A stretch of 64,000 nt of DNA, taken from NCBI RefSeq assembly GCF_900105165.1, contig NZ_LT629740.1:1178001-1242000 (forward strand), in the 5' to 3' direction. A program made the translations under genes and the position numbers. The DNA comes from Mucilaginibacter mallensis. Its GTDB lineage: Bacteria; Bacteroidota; Bacteroidia; Sphingobacteriales; Sphingobacteriaceae. Every line of letters starts with the position of its first letter. The stretch's first letter is position 1. The notes beneath the pieces were generated by a model. The model was not told where the DNA came from, made no database searches, and worked only from the letters and a program-made list of their open reading frames with translations. Positions 20,917-28,869 of the stretch are shown here, in pieces.

Positions 20917-21147
20917 CTAGCTAACATCAACAATGCCAATGTTGGTGCCTGGTTCCATCATTCCCGGCACGAACAATTTCCGGTATTGTAATGGCGTATT
21001 CATTTTGACCTTTAGGAACTGCTTGTGAAAGTTGGCCGTCGTATTATACCCGCACTCATAAGCAATTGCAGGTATCGGTTTACGCGTTTCGAGTAGCAAA
21101 TGGCAGGCATAGCTGATCCGTGTTTCATTCAAAAAATCGATATCCAT
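20917..21147 (-). pseudogene. AraC-family regulator, C-terminal remnant
   Basis: About 76 codons on the minus strand encode only the second half of an AraC DNA-binding domain: FLNETRISYACHLLLET, then the second helix-turn-helix PIPAIAYECGYNTTANFHKQF and PLQYRKLF. AraC proteins are normally around 290 aa. Reading upstream, the frame meets a stop (TGA, complement of 21154-21156) directly before the first ATG, so the sensor half and first helix-turn-helix are missing. The breakpoint coincides with the edge of a ferredoxin-domain remnant on the other strand. Almost certainly non-functional. Confidence 0.75.
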
Positions 21148-21489
21148 ATCGAATCATTTAATAAAAATGATCAGGATTTGGAGGATGACACGCAGGAGCT
21201 TTTGGGGGATCAGGAAAGCCTAAAAACCGAACCTGACTTTTCAATTGAATTTTTGCAATCAGGAAAAAAAGTAAAATGGGATAATAGGTATAGATCGATA
21301 TTGGAATTTGCGGAAGGGAATGACATTGAAATAAGCTCTGGTTGTCTTTTTGGTGATTGCGGTACTTGCCTTACTGAAATAAAGAAAGGGGATGTGCGCT
21401 ATTTGCATCAAACACTAATTACCGCTGATAAAGGTAAATGTTTGCCTTGTAGCTGCATCCCGATAAGTAATGTAGTATTGAACGTCTGA
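21100..21489 (+). pseudogene. [2Fe-2S] ferredoxin domain remnant (C-terminal part of a larger oxidoreductase)
   Basis: An open frame of 129 codons whose last ~95 encode a plant-type [2Fe-2S] ferredoxin domain: FSIEFLQSGKKVKW, the cluster motif SGCLFGDCGTC (CX4CX2C) and the fourth ligand in GKCLPCSC, ending VVLNV. In Bacteroidota this domain commonly sits at the C-terminus of a pyridoxamine-phosphate-oxidase- or MOSC-type flavoprotein. The first ~16 codons are antisense to the AraC remnant and are not homologous to anything expected, so the apparent ATG at 21100 is accidental. The domain itself looks intact, so a small soluble ferredoxin cannot be fully excluded, but a truncated gene is more likely. 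Confidence 0.65.
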
Positions 21490-21607
21490 ACTTTAAGTTC
21501 GGTCGTGGTAAAAAAGAAGAGAATTGTGGTGTTGTTGCAGATGCTCACGTAATCCTCAAATGTGCCACATCAGTTAAATATTGTTTTTAATGCCTTAAAT
21601 AGAATCG

Positions 21608-21646
21608 GCAGCCCCGCAAAAAAATAATTTTCGCGGGGCTGTTTGT
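21608..21646 (+). terminator. Rho-independent terminator after the ferredoxin remnant
   Basis: A 9-bp stem, CAGCCCCGC (21609-21617) paired with GCGGGGCTG (21632-21640), extended by an A-run facing a T-run, and followed by TTTGTTT. It survives 120 bases after the ferredoxin stop, consistent with this having once been a gene end. Confidence 0.75.
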
Positions 21647-21709
21647 TTATTGAAAATATAAATAATATGTTTATACATTATTACATACAAAAATTCTTTC
21701 ATGACATGA

Positions 21710-22058
21710 CTTATTTTAATAGTACTGTGTTCAGTTTTAGTGGTGGTAATAATTATTTACTTTTATTTACCAACAGTTGATTTACCACCTGATGTAAAAC
21801 AGGCTTATGAGGCTTTGCCAAAATCATTGGATTATAATGTAGATGTTAAACCAATACTTTCGGATAAATGTTTTGCATGTCATGAACCTGATAAGGCAAA
21901 ACAAAAAGCTGGGTTGCGGCTGGATATAGCACAGTACACGTTCATGACTTTCAGGCTACGATGGGTATTGACCTGAACGGCTCACCTATAAATTTCAGGG
22001 AAGGCGTTTCCGCCTTACCAATGTAGCAGAAACGGTTGTTAAAAATATATTAACCTGA
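21710..22058 (+). pseudogene. PSCyt1 cytochrome head joined to DUF1501 tail (deletion remnant)
   Basis: The first part encodes a membrane anchor (VLCSVLVVVIIIYFYL) and the start of a planctomycete-type cytochrome c domain with a haem motif, DKCFACHEPDKAKQKAGLRLD, ending near 21935. Immediately after it, from about 21937 in another frame, comes HDFQATMGID, and from 21981 in a third frame LTYKFQGRRFRLTNVAETVV, ending at a TGA at 22056-22058. The latter is the typical C-terminus of a DUF1501 protein. The anchor frame lacks an ATG (only GTG at 21740) and the DUF1501 tail needs a one-base shift near 21973. In Bacteroidota and Planctomycetes a PSCyt1/DUF1549/DUF1553 gene is commonly followed by a DUF1501 gene, so the segment between them appears to have been deleted. 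Confidence 0.75.
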
Positions 22059-22070
22059 TAATTCAAAACA

Positions 22071-23180
22071 ATGGATAATTCGAGAAGAAATTTTATTCGC
22101 AATTCTGCTGTAGTATCGGTAGCAGTTGCATCCTCGCCGGTACGGAGCTTTGCTATTTTACATAAAGATACACAGCCAGACGATCAAATTATAGGCCACG
22201 GCGGCTTTACCTACAAACCCGATAAGAACTGGGCAAAAATCAGCGTAAATAATACGCCGCTTGCTAACTGTCATGAAATGGTACAGGACAGCAAAGGCCG
22301 CCTTATTATGCTTGGTGACCACACGCACAACAACATCCTGATCTTTGATAAATCGGGCAAATTGATGGATTACTGGGGAACCGCTCTACCGGGCGGGCAT
22401 GGTTTAAGTATTAGCAAAGAAGGGGGCGAAGACTTTTTACTGCTTACTGATTGCGGTTGGGCTTTGGACAAAACGGGTAGTAGCTACGGGCAGTCGGGCC
22501 AGGTACTAAAAACCACACTCGATGGCAAGCTGATATTTGCCATTGGGCACCCTCGTACCATAGGTATTTATAAAGATGATGAGCCATTTAAACCAACTGA
22601 AACTGCCGTAGCGCCCAATGGCGATATATATGTAGCTGACGGATACGGATCAGATTACATTATTCAGTACAATAGCAAAGGGCAATATATTCGTCATTTT
22701 GGAGGGCACCATAATGCTAATGCCGAGCATAACCTTGTTAATGCGCATGGGGTAACCATTGATACAAGGGATAAGAATAATCCTACGCTGATATGCACTT
22801 CGCGCGAGGAAAACTGCTTTAAGGTATTTACCCTTGATGGTAAATTTATTAAACGTATAGATATGCCCGGGATGTATGTATGCAGGGCCGTAATTAATGA
22901 GGAGAACGTGTATGCCGGTGTATGCTGGTCAAAGGATACGGCAGGAAAACGCTTCGATTATTCTGGTTTCGTAACCGTATTGGATGTCAATAACAAAGTG
23001 GTATCTAATCCCGGTGGAACGGCCCCAGTTTATAAAAATGATGTTTTGCAGCCCGCTTTGCAGGCTGCAAAACCTGTTTTTTATCATGGGCACGATGTGT
23101 GCGTTGACGAAGATAAAAGTGTATATGTATGTCAGTGGAACGCCTATCATACAGCTCCGGTGAAATTAATGCGTGTATGA
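22071..23180 (+). CDS. Six-bladed beta-propeller (NHL-like) protein with Tat signal
   Basis: A 369-aa protein beginning with a twin-arginine signal (SRRNFIRNSAVVSVAVASS), so it is probably exported folded to the periplasm. The rest is a run of propeller blades with the NHL-type rhythm: LIMLGDHTHNNILIFDKSGK, APNGDIYVADGYGSDYIIQY, GVTIDTRDKNNPTLICTSRE, DEDKSVYVCQWNAYHTAPVK. Similar proteins are annotated as peptidyl-alpha-hydroxyglycine lyase-like, but no activity can be claimed. It starts 12 bases after the DUF1501 remnant, so it is the surviving last member of what was a cytochrome/DUF1501/propeller operon. Whether it is still expressed is unclear because its upstream partners are broken. Confidence 0.75.
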   Translation: MDNSRRNFIRNSAVVSVAVASSPVRSFAILHKDTQPDDQIIGHGGFTYKPDKNWAKISVNNTPLANCHEMVQDSKGRLIMLGDHTHNNILIFDKSGKLMDYWGTALPGGHGLSISKEGGEDFLLLTDCGWALDKTGSSYGQSGQVLKTTLDGKLIFAIGHPRTIGIYKDDEPFKPTETAVAPNGDIYVADGYGSDYIIQYNSKGQYIRHFGGHHNANAEHNLVNAHGVTIDTRDKNNPTLICTSREENCFKVFTLDGKFIKRIDMPGMYVCRAVINEENVYAGVCWSKDTAGKRFDYSGFVTVLDVNNKVVSNPGGTAPVYKNDVLQPALQAAKPVFYHGHDVCVDEDKSVYVCQWNAYHTAPVKLMRV

Positions 23181-23293
23181 CACTACTGGATATTAGCACG
23201 TTTTAATGATGATGTGTGCAGACAACTTTAACCCGTACTTGAAAAGACCACTTATTGAAATTTAATCGTTGAATAAAAATAGAAACCTAAAAC

Positions 23294-26269
23294 ATGAAGA
23301 AAATAAAGTACATAGTTGTTATGATCTTGCTTTTCCCCCCGGGTTTATTTTGTTATGCCAATGCCATGAAAATTGTTGGCAATCGAAAATCTGTTGTTCC
23401 CAGGCAGCTATCAACAAATGACACCATCTTTCCTGGTGATATGGTTTGTACGGTACAACCTTTCTATCGCTATCGTAAAGACGGTAAACCAGGCAGAGAA
23501 GTCACCATCGACTTTAAAAACGGAAAACTCTATAATAATGCACAAATAGAAGTACGTGTTTCGGATAAGAAAGAGATCACTAATCTGGTAGCCCAAAAAG
23601 AGGGGTACACCCATTGCAGTGTGCTGTTACCAACAGATATTGGTGTGGATAAGGCATCAAAAGTTCGTGTCACGCTGCGCCAGGGGAATGAAAAATTAAT
23701 AAAAACAGTATTGATTCCACCAATGCGGCATTGGAATGTTTATTTATACAATCATTCACATGTAGATATAGGTTATACTAACATCCAGAAGCAAGTTGAA
23801 CTTCTTCATAAAACGAATATACTTGAAGGGATTAAGTTGGCCGAAGAGACTAAAGATTTTCCTGAAGGAGCCCGTTTTCGTTGGAATCCGGAAATAACAT
23901 GGCCGTTGGAGCGCTTATCGAAAACAATGCCCGGACAATGGGAAGGCGTTTTAAAGGCCATTAAGGATGGCTATTTGTGTGCTGATGCGAGTTATTTAAA
24001 CTTGAATACGAGTGTGTGTTCTGATGAAGAACTCTTTCATGCATTTAGTTTTAGTCGCAAATTGCAAGAACTAACAGGTAAGCCGATAGACGTCTTTCAA
24101 CAAATGGACGTTCCGGGTATGTCGTGGGGGCTGGTGCCAGTGTTGGCCCAGGAAGGTGTACGCTATATTATGGCATGGCCGAACCCCGATAGGTCCGGCT
24201 TTGCCCATAAAGATATTGATCAGCGCCCATTTTGGTGGGTGGGACCCGATGGTAAATCAAAAATACTTTTTCTTCAGCCTGGCGGGTACGGGAATAGTGG
24301 CAGTTTTGACAAAGGAGGAAAAACCGGTCGACCATGGTTTGGCCAGCGTAACCCGGACAAAATGCCCACAGTTATCCGGACCGGAAGCGCCAATGTGAAT
24401 TTCGTAAGTAATGTAACCAGTATGGAGAAAGCCGATTATCCTTTTGATTTTATTGTACTGTCATGGAGTTTATGGGATAATTCACCGATAGATGCAGATA
24501 TTCCTGACGCTGTAAAAGCATGGAACAAAGAATATGCCTACCCTCATATCATTATTTCAGGCGGGCATGAGATCATGGAAATGATTGAGAAAAAATATGG
24601 CGATAAACTGCCTGTTGTTAAAGGCGATTATACCGAATATTGGACCGATGGCCTGGGCTCTGCTGCCCGGTATACAGCGCTAAACCGCAATGCAAAAGAG
24701 CGCCTGCTTCAGGCAGAAACACTCTGGTCGATGCTTCGCCCCGGTAAACCTGCCCCCCGCAATGATTTTGATGAAGCATGGCGCTATATTTCTCTGGGTT
24801 CTGAACATACATGGGGCAGTGAAAACCCGTCCGAGCCTTATTTTTTTAACGCTATCTGGAAAGGAAAACAACATTACTTTCAGGAAGCTAACGACCGTTC
24901 ACAGGAAATGTTTGATGAAGCGCTGGCTCCGGCAACCGGGAAATCAGAAGGAGCTTTAGGTCCTGAGGATGGCCCCGCCAAAGGTGGAATCGCTGTTTTT
25001 AACAATCATTCATGGAAACATGGTGGGCTGGTAACGCTTAGCCCCGCTGAAAGCACTAAAGGCGACCGTGTTATTGATGAACAAGGCAACGAGGTTTTAG
25101 CTCAGCGCCTGTCAACAGGCGAGTTGGTCTTTATGGCATCTGATGTACCGGCTCTTGGGTCACGTCATTACCGGGTTGTTCCCGGAAGGTGCACATTGAC
25201 TGGCGATTGCAAAGTAAACCAGACGGTGATGGAAAATAGTCAGGTTCGTGTGGAAATTAATCCCAGGTCTGGCGATATTACTCAGCTTGTATGTCTTTCA
25301 ACCGGTAATAATTTGGCCGATATAAATGTAAACGGAGGACTAAACGCATTTCGCTGGATCCCTGCCAATGTATATCACCCAAAGGCTGATAGTGACATTG
25401 TTATTTCTCAAGTTGAATCAGGGCCATTGGTAGTGGAACTTAATGTAAAATCCAAGGGGGAAGGTTGTCGTTCTATAAACAGAAGTGTTCGGCTCGTTGC
25501 CGGGCAGCCATCTGTTGAGATTGCAAATACTGTTGACAAACTTCCTTTATTAGCCAAAGATGGTATCCACTTCGGGTTTGGGTTCAATGTGCCGCAAAGT
25601 AAAGCACGTGTTGATATTCCGTGGGGGATAATGGAAGTGGAAAAAGATCAGTGGCCGCAAGGTAACAGAAATTGGATCGCCATGCAGCGATGGCTTGATG
25701 TTTCTAACGATAAACAAGGGGTTACATGGTGTTCGCTTGATGCCCCGGTTTTTGAATACGGCAGCATGTCTGCAAATATTTCACTTAGTTTTGGTGCCAA
25801 AGGGCCATGGATCAGCAAGTTGGAGCCAAGCTCAACTATTTATTCATGGGCGATGAATAATCACTGGTATACAAATTTCCCATTGACGCAAGACGGGCCG
25901 GTAACATTCCGGTATAGTATACTTCCGCATGGAGCCTATGATGCGGTTGCTGCCAATCATTTTGGGATGGAACAAGCACAACCATTAGCCCATGTGGCCA
26001 CAAATAATGATCCCAAAGTTAAACCATTTATTGCCATTGATAACGAGAAAGTATATTTGACGATAATGAAATCTTTGGCTGACGGTAAAGATATTATTGT
26101 CCGTCTTCGTTCTTTATCTGATAAACCGGAAAATGTGAAACTAAGCTTCCCGGGCGGCGCGCCAAAATCAGTACATATTTGTAAGGTAGAAGAGAAAGCG
26201 GGAGATGAAATTAACGGGAATGTAACTGTATTGCCATACGGCTTTGTTACACTACGGGTAGAACTATAA
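23294..26269 (+). CDS. GH38-like alpha-mannosidase-type protein (copy 1)
   Basis: A 991-aa exported protein (signal peptide ending CYANA). After a beta domain (about 45-140) comes a GH38-like catalytic region: HSHVDIGYT at 154-162 (H156 and D158 fit the zinc-binding His-x-Asp), FRWNPEITWPLER, and QQMDVPGMSWG with D272 at the likely nucleophile position. NSPIDADIPDAVKAWN and SEHTWGS follow, and a large beta-rich GH38 C-terminal domain runs to the end. GH38 enzymes hydrolyse alpha-mannosides with a bound metal. The motifs are diverged from classical members, so the sugar specificity is open. A second gene of the same type is at 33.0 kb and a more distant one at 36.6 kb. Confidence 0.72.
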   Translation: MKKIKYIVVMILLFPPGLFCYANAMKIVGNRKSVVPRQLSTNDTIFPGDMVCTVQPFYRYRKDGKPGREVTIDFKNGKLYNNAQIEVRVSDKKEITNLVAQKEGYTHCSVLLPTDIGVDKASKVRVTLRQGNEKLIKTVLIPPMRHWNVYLYNHSHVDIGYTNIQKQVELLHKTNILEGIKLAEETKDFPEGARFRWNPEITWPLERLSKTMPGQWEGVLKAIKDGYLCADASYLNLNTSVCSDEELFHAFSFSRKLQELTGKPIDVFQQMDVPGMSWGLVPVLAQEGVRYIMAWPNPDRSGFAHKDIDQRPFWWVGPDGKSKILFLQPGGYGNSGSFDKGGKTGRPWFGQRNPDKMPTVIRTGSANVNFVSNVTSMEKADYPFDFIVLSWSLWDNSPIDADIPDAVKAWNKEYAYPHIIISGGHEIMEMIEKKYGDKLPVVKGDYTEYWTDGLGSAARYTALNRNAKERLLQAETLWSMLRPGKPAPRNDFDEAWRYISLGSEHTWGSENPSEPYFFNAIWKGKQHYFQEANDRSQEMFDEALAPATGKSEGALGPEDGPAKGGIAVFNNHSWKHGGLVTLSPAESTKGDRVIDEQGNEVLAQRLSTGELVFMASDVPALGSRHYRVVPGRCTLTGDCKVNQTVMENSQVRVEINPRSGDITQLVCLSTGNNLADINVNGGLNAFRWIPANVYHPKADSDIVISQVESGPLVVELNVKSKGEGCRSINRSVRLVAGQPSVEIANTVDKLPLLAKDGIHFGFGFNVPQSKARVDIPWGIMEVEKDQWPQGNRNWIAMQRWLDVSNDKQGVTWCSLDAPVFEYGSMSANISLSFGAKGPWISKLEPSSTIYSWAMNNHWYTNFPLTQDGPVTFRYSILPHGAYDAVAANHFGMEQAQPLAHVATNNDPKVKPFIAIDNEKVYLTIMKSLADGKDIIVRLRSLSDKPENVKLSFPGGAPKSVHICKVEEKAGDEINGNVTVLPYGFVTLRVEL

Positions 26270-26336
26270 TTTATGATTTTGTAAAATCAGACAAACTGCT
26301 ATAAGCACGTTAATACACCATCTCTGCTATGGTTTT

Positions 26337-26385
26337 GGGTAATGTGGTCAAAAATGATTGGTAACTATTTTTGACCACATTATCC
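26337..26385. terminator. Bidirectional terminator between convergent genes
   Basis: A perfect 15-bp inverted repeat: AATGTGGTCAAAAAT (26341-26355) and ATTTTTGACCACATT (26367-26381), loop of 11 bases, extended by four more pairs including one G-T wobble. It lies between the GH38-like gene (+) and the glycosidase-like gene (-). The position suits a shared terminator, although the T-runs are inside the stem. Confidence 0.6.
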
Positions 26386-26425
26386 ATATAAATTGTGGTT
26401 GCCGGATTGCTTACCTGAGCGGTAA

Positions 26426-27721
26426 TTAATTATTTTTTGCCCACTCTTTCAATTGGTCTATAGCTTTTGCCAATACCCCGGCCGAGCCTTTGAACGCTGC
26501 CGAACCGTTCGGTTTACCATCAACGCCATACCATTCATAAAAACCATTATCTTTAATTGTTCTGTTGATCATGGGTTGTAATTCTTCATAAGCTTCTTTA
26601 ACAAAGCCATAACGTATAAGCTGCTGAATCATTCTTGCACCAAACCAGGTCCAGTCTCCGCCATTTTGGTATATAAAAGGTTTTGATGAAGATGAGTTTT
26701 TATAAATACCTTCCGGGTAGATGGGGTAAAGTGTTAAGCCAATGGAAGGAGCGCCGGATAGTTTAACATTCCGAAGCATGTCCTGATTAACAAGTCTGAT
26801 TTCATTTTTTGACAAAATGCCTGCTTCAATAGCAACAGCTGTTCCCCCATGAAAGTAGATTTTGTTTTCATCAAAACTCGCCGGGAAAGGTGATTTATCA
26901 AGATACAAATGCGGAATAAATTTATGTTTTTTTGCATCCCAAAGATGTTTTCTGATCGAGCTGATAGTGGTCGTTTTTAGCTGTAGCCACTTCTGCCGCT
27001 CTGTTCCGGTTTTATAAAAACCAGCCATATCATTGAGCGCTATAACAAACATGGCATTATCATATATATCAATAGCCCAATGGGTATTTTCATCAACATC
27101 AACTACCGCACCGCCTTCAATCTGTACGTCTCCCCAATCTTGTGTTGTAGCACCGGTTAAAAGATGGTACTTTTTTGAGTAACGGTTCTTTAGTAAATAG
27201 GAAATGGATATCTCCAGGTGTTGTAATGCAGTTTTCCCCGCAATCGTTTCCTGCAAAATTGATTTGTCGCCGGTTACGCGGATGTATTTGGCAATTGCCT
27301 GTATTAGTGATGTTTCCTGATCTGTTTCTACTGTATTCTTAAACCCCACATGGGATTTGTCATTTGGAGAAGTGTAAATATTAGGATCGTTCCAGGTTAC
27401 GTGACCTTTTAATACATAGCCATCTACAATTTCACCGTTGGGCTGTTGAAGTCGGATAAAGGTAAGTAAATTGGTTCTGATGCTGTCACGGCTATAAACT
27501 TTGCATGAAGTTTCAATAAAAGTATTAAAATCACGTATCCAAACCTGGGGATAACCATCACCAGCATTAAAGCCTTTACTTAAAAGAGCTGTAGCTTTTG
27601 TGTAAACAGTGTCCAGCTGTTTATCTGCCATAATTTGCGCAGCCAACTTATGCCCTTGTTGAGCGAATCCTGTGATAGAAATGCTAATTATTAAGGCTGT
27701 AGTTACAATGATATTTTTCAA
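26426..27721 (-). CDS. Secreted (alpha/alpha)6-barrel protein, glycosidase-like
   Basis: A 431-aa protein with signal peptide (residues 1-20, ending ITGFAQ). The remainder has the helical-hairpin pattern of (alpha/alpha)6 glycosidases of the amylo-1,6-glucosidase/GH63-like clan: YPQVWIRDFNTFIETS, TQDWGDVQIEGGAVVD, YDNAMFVIALNDMAGF, FIYQNGGDWTWFGARMIQQL and GSAAFKGSAGVLAKAID. WIRDF near residue 62 and GGDWTW near 363 carry candidate catalytic acids. The family number cannot be given. It is the only minus-strand enzyme gene in this region, lying between the GH38-like gene (convergent) and the GntR regulator gene (same strand, 185 bases upstream). Confidence 0.65.
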   Translation of the reverse strand: MKNIIVTTALIISISITGFAQQGHKLAAQIMADKQLDTVYTKATALLSKGFNAGDGYPQVWIRDFNTFIETSCKVYSRDSIRTNLLTFIRLQQPNGEIVDGYVLKGHVTWNDPNIYTSPNDKSHVGFKNTVETDQETSLIQAIAKYIRVTGDKSILQETIAGKTALQHLEISISYLLKNRYSKKYHLLTGATTQDWGDVQIEGGAVVDVDENTHWAIDIYDNAMFVIALNDMAGFYKTGTERQKWLQLKTTTISSIRKHLWDAKKHKFIPHLYLDKSPFPASFDENKIYFHGGTAVAIEAGILSKNEIRLVNQDMLRNVKLSGAPSIGLTLYPIYPEGIYKNSSSSKPFIYQNGGDWTWFGARMIQQLIRYGFVKEAYEELQPMINRTIKDNGFYEWYGVDGKPNGSAAFKGSAGVLAKAIDQLKEWAKNN

Positions 27722-27906
27722 TATTTATAAAGAAATATGTTATAAAATGATCTTCTATTTATCCCTGATATTTACTTTATAAATGGAATCAGGTACCTAT
27801 GAAAAACACTTTCTCTAATAGCTGCAATTGCAGATCCATTTATTGAATACATAATCATAGGCTAACAAATCCACAAAAATAACCGATATCGAAGAATCTA
27901 ATTTTC

Positions 27907-28635
27907 TTATCTTGAACTTTCTACGGTATATACAAAACTATCGCCCTTGTAATATCCAAGGTTGTATTCAATTTGCCGGTCTGCCTGATCGAAGACCAAC
28001 CGTTTTCTGAAGAGAACGGGGCTGCCAACCTCCATCTTAAGCTTATTGGCAATAAATTCATCTGCGGCTATAGCAGTTATTTCTTCCTTAGATAAGGTAG
28101 CAATTATGGAGTGGTCGTTTTCCAGTATTTCGTACAGCGGTCTTTTAAAATCTTCATCACCTGTTAGGCCCACACGTGGATGAAAATAAGAAACGAAGTA
28201 AACGAATGGCTCATTAGGTTTCCCCCTTACCCGTTCCATCTTCAATATTTTGCGATCTGTTTTTATTTCAAAGAAATTTGCAAGGGTTTCGTCAGGGTAC
28301 ACCCAGGTTACATGAAGTTCGAAATTCTTTATAGTAACACCTCTCAATTTCATTTCCTGTGAAAAGCTTAGCCAGTTATTTGATCGGGAACTAACTGCTC
28401 CGTTAGCAACCTTGGTCCCGAACCTTTTTTTACGGACCAAAAGCCCTTCAAATACTAATTTGTTAATGGCCTGCCTTAATGTGGTGCGCGATATGGCTAA
28501 TTGTTTGGCTAATTCAACCTCATTTGGAATGGTCTTTCCATTTTGATATTCTTCATCTTCAATTATTTTTCTTAAAAGCATTTCTGCCTGTACATGCAGT
28601 GGAACCGGGCTTTTGTGATCGATTGAGTATTTCAT
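27907..28635 (-). CDS. GntR-family regulator, HutC/UTRA type
   Basis: A 242-aa transcription factor: winged helix in residues ~10-75 (PLHVQAEMLLRKIIEDEEY, ELAKQLAISRTTLRQAINKL, RKKRFGTKV) followed by a UTRA effector domain (~90-240; FFEIKTDRKILKMERVRG, PVLFRKRLVFDQADRQIEYN). Such proteins bind phosphorylated sugars or related metabolites and usually repress nearby genes. The frame is open to a TTG at 28656, but the ATG at 28635 gives MKYSIDHKSPVPLHVQ, the usual N-terminus. It is divergent from the mannose-6-phosphate isomerase-like gene, with three palindromic sites between, so it probably controls that gene and itself; mannose or fructose phosphate is a plausible effector. Confidence 0.88.
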   Translation of the reverse strand: MKYSIDHKSPVPLHVQAEMLLRKIIEDEEYQNGKTIPNEVELAKQLAISRTTLRQAINKLVFEGLLVRKKRFGTKVANGAVSSRSNNWLSFSQEMKLRGVTIKNFELHVTWVYPDETLANFFEIKTDRKILKMERVRGKPNEPFVYFVSYFHPRVGLTGDEDFKRPLYEILENDHSIIATLSKEEITAIAADEFIANKLKMEVGSPVLFRKRLVFDQADRQIEYNLGYYKGDSFVYTVESSR

Positions 28636-28681
28636 TTTTTGGGTAAGAATATACAATTATAAGCAAAAATTGGGCGTTTGT

Positions 28682-28861
28682 TTGTACATAAAATAGCGTA
28701 ATCAGTTATACCTGTGTAAAAGAAAATTTTTTCATAATAATTTGCATTAATTATAAATGTTTATATGTTTGTACATAATTATAAAATCTAAAACAAACCA
28801 CCTTATTGTGAATAATGTTCCTTCATATAAGGATTGTTTTTGTTTATTATAATATGTACAT
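28682..28861. promoter_or_regulatory. Three candidate GntR operators in the divergent promoter
   Basis: The sequence TTGTACAT occurs at 28682-28689 and 28769-28776, and ATGTACAT (perfect palindrome) at 28854-28861. The start-to-start distances are 87 and 85 bases, about eight helical turns each. The last site ends 8 bases before the preferred ATG of the isomerase-like gene (28870), where a bound repressor would block expression; the first lies 47 bases upstream of the GntR start. Palindromic TGTACA-type sites suit a dimeric winged-helix regulator. Confidence 0.6.
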
Positions 28862-28869
28862 ACATTACT

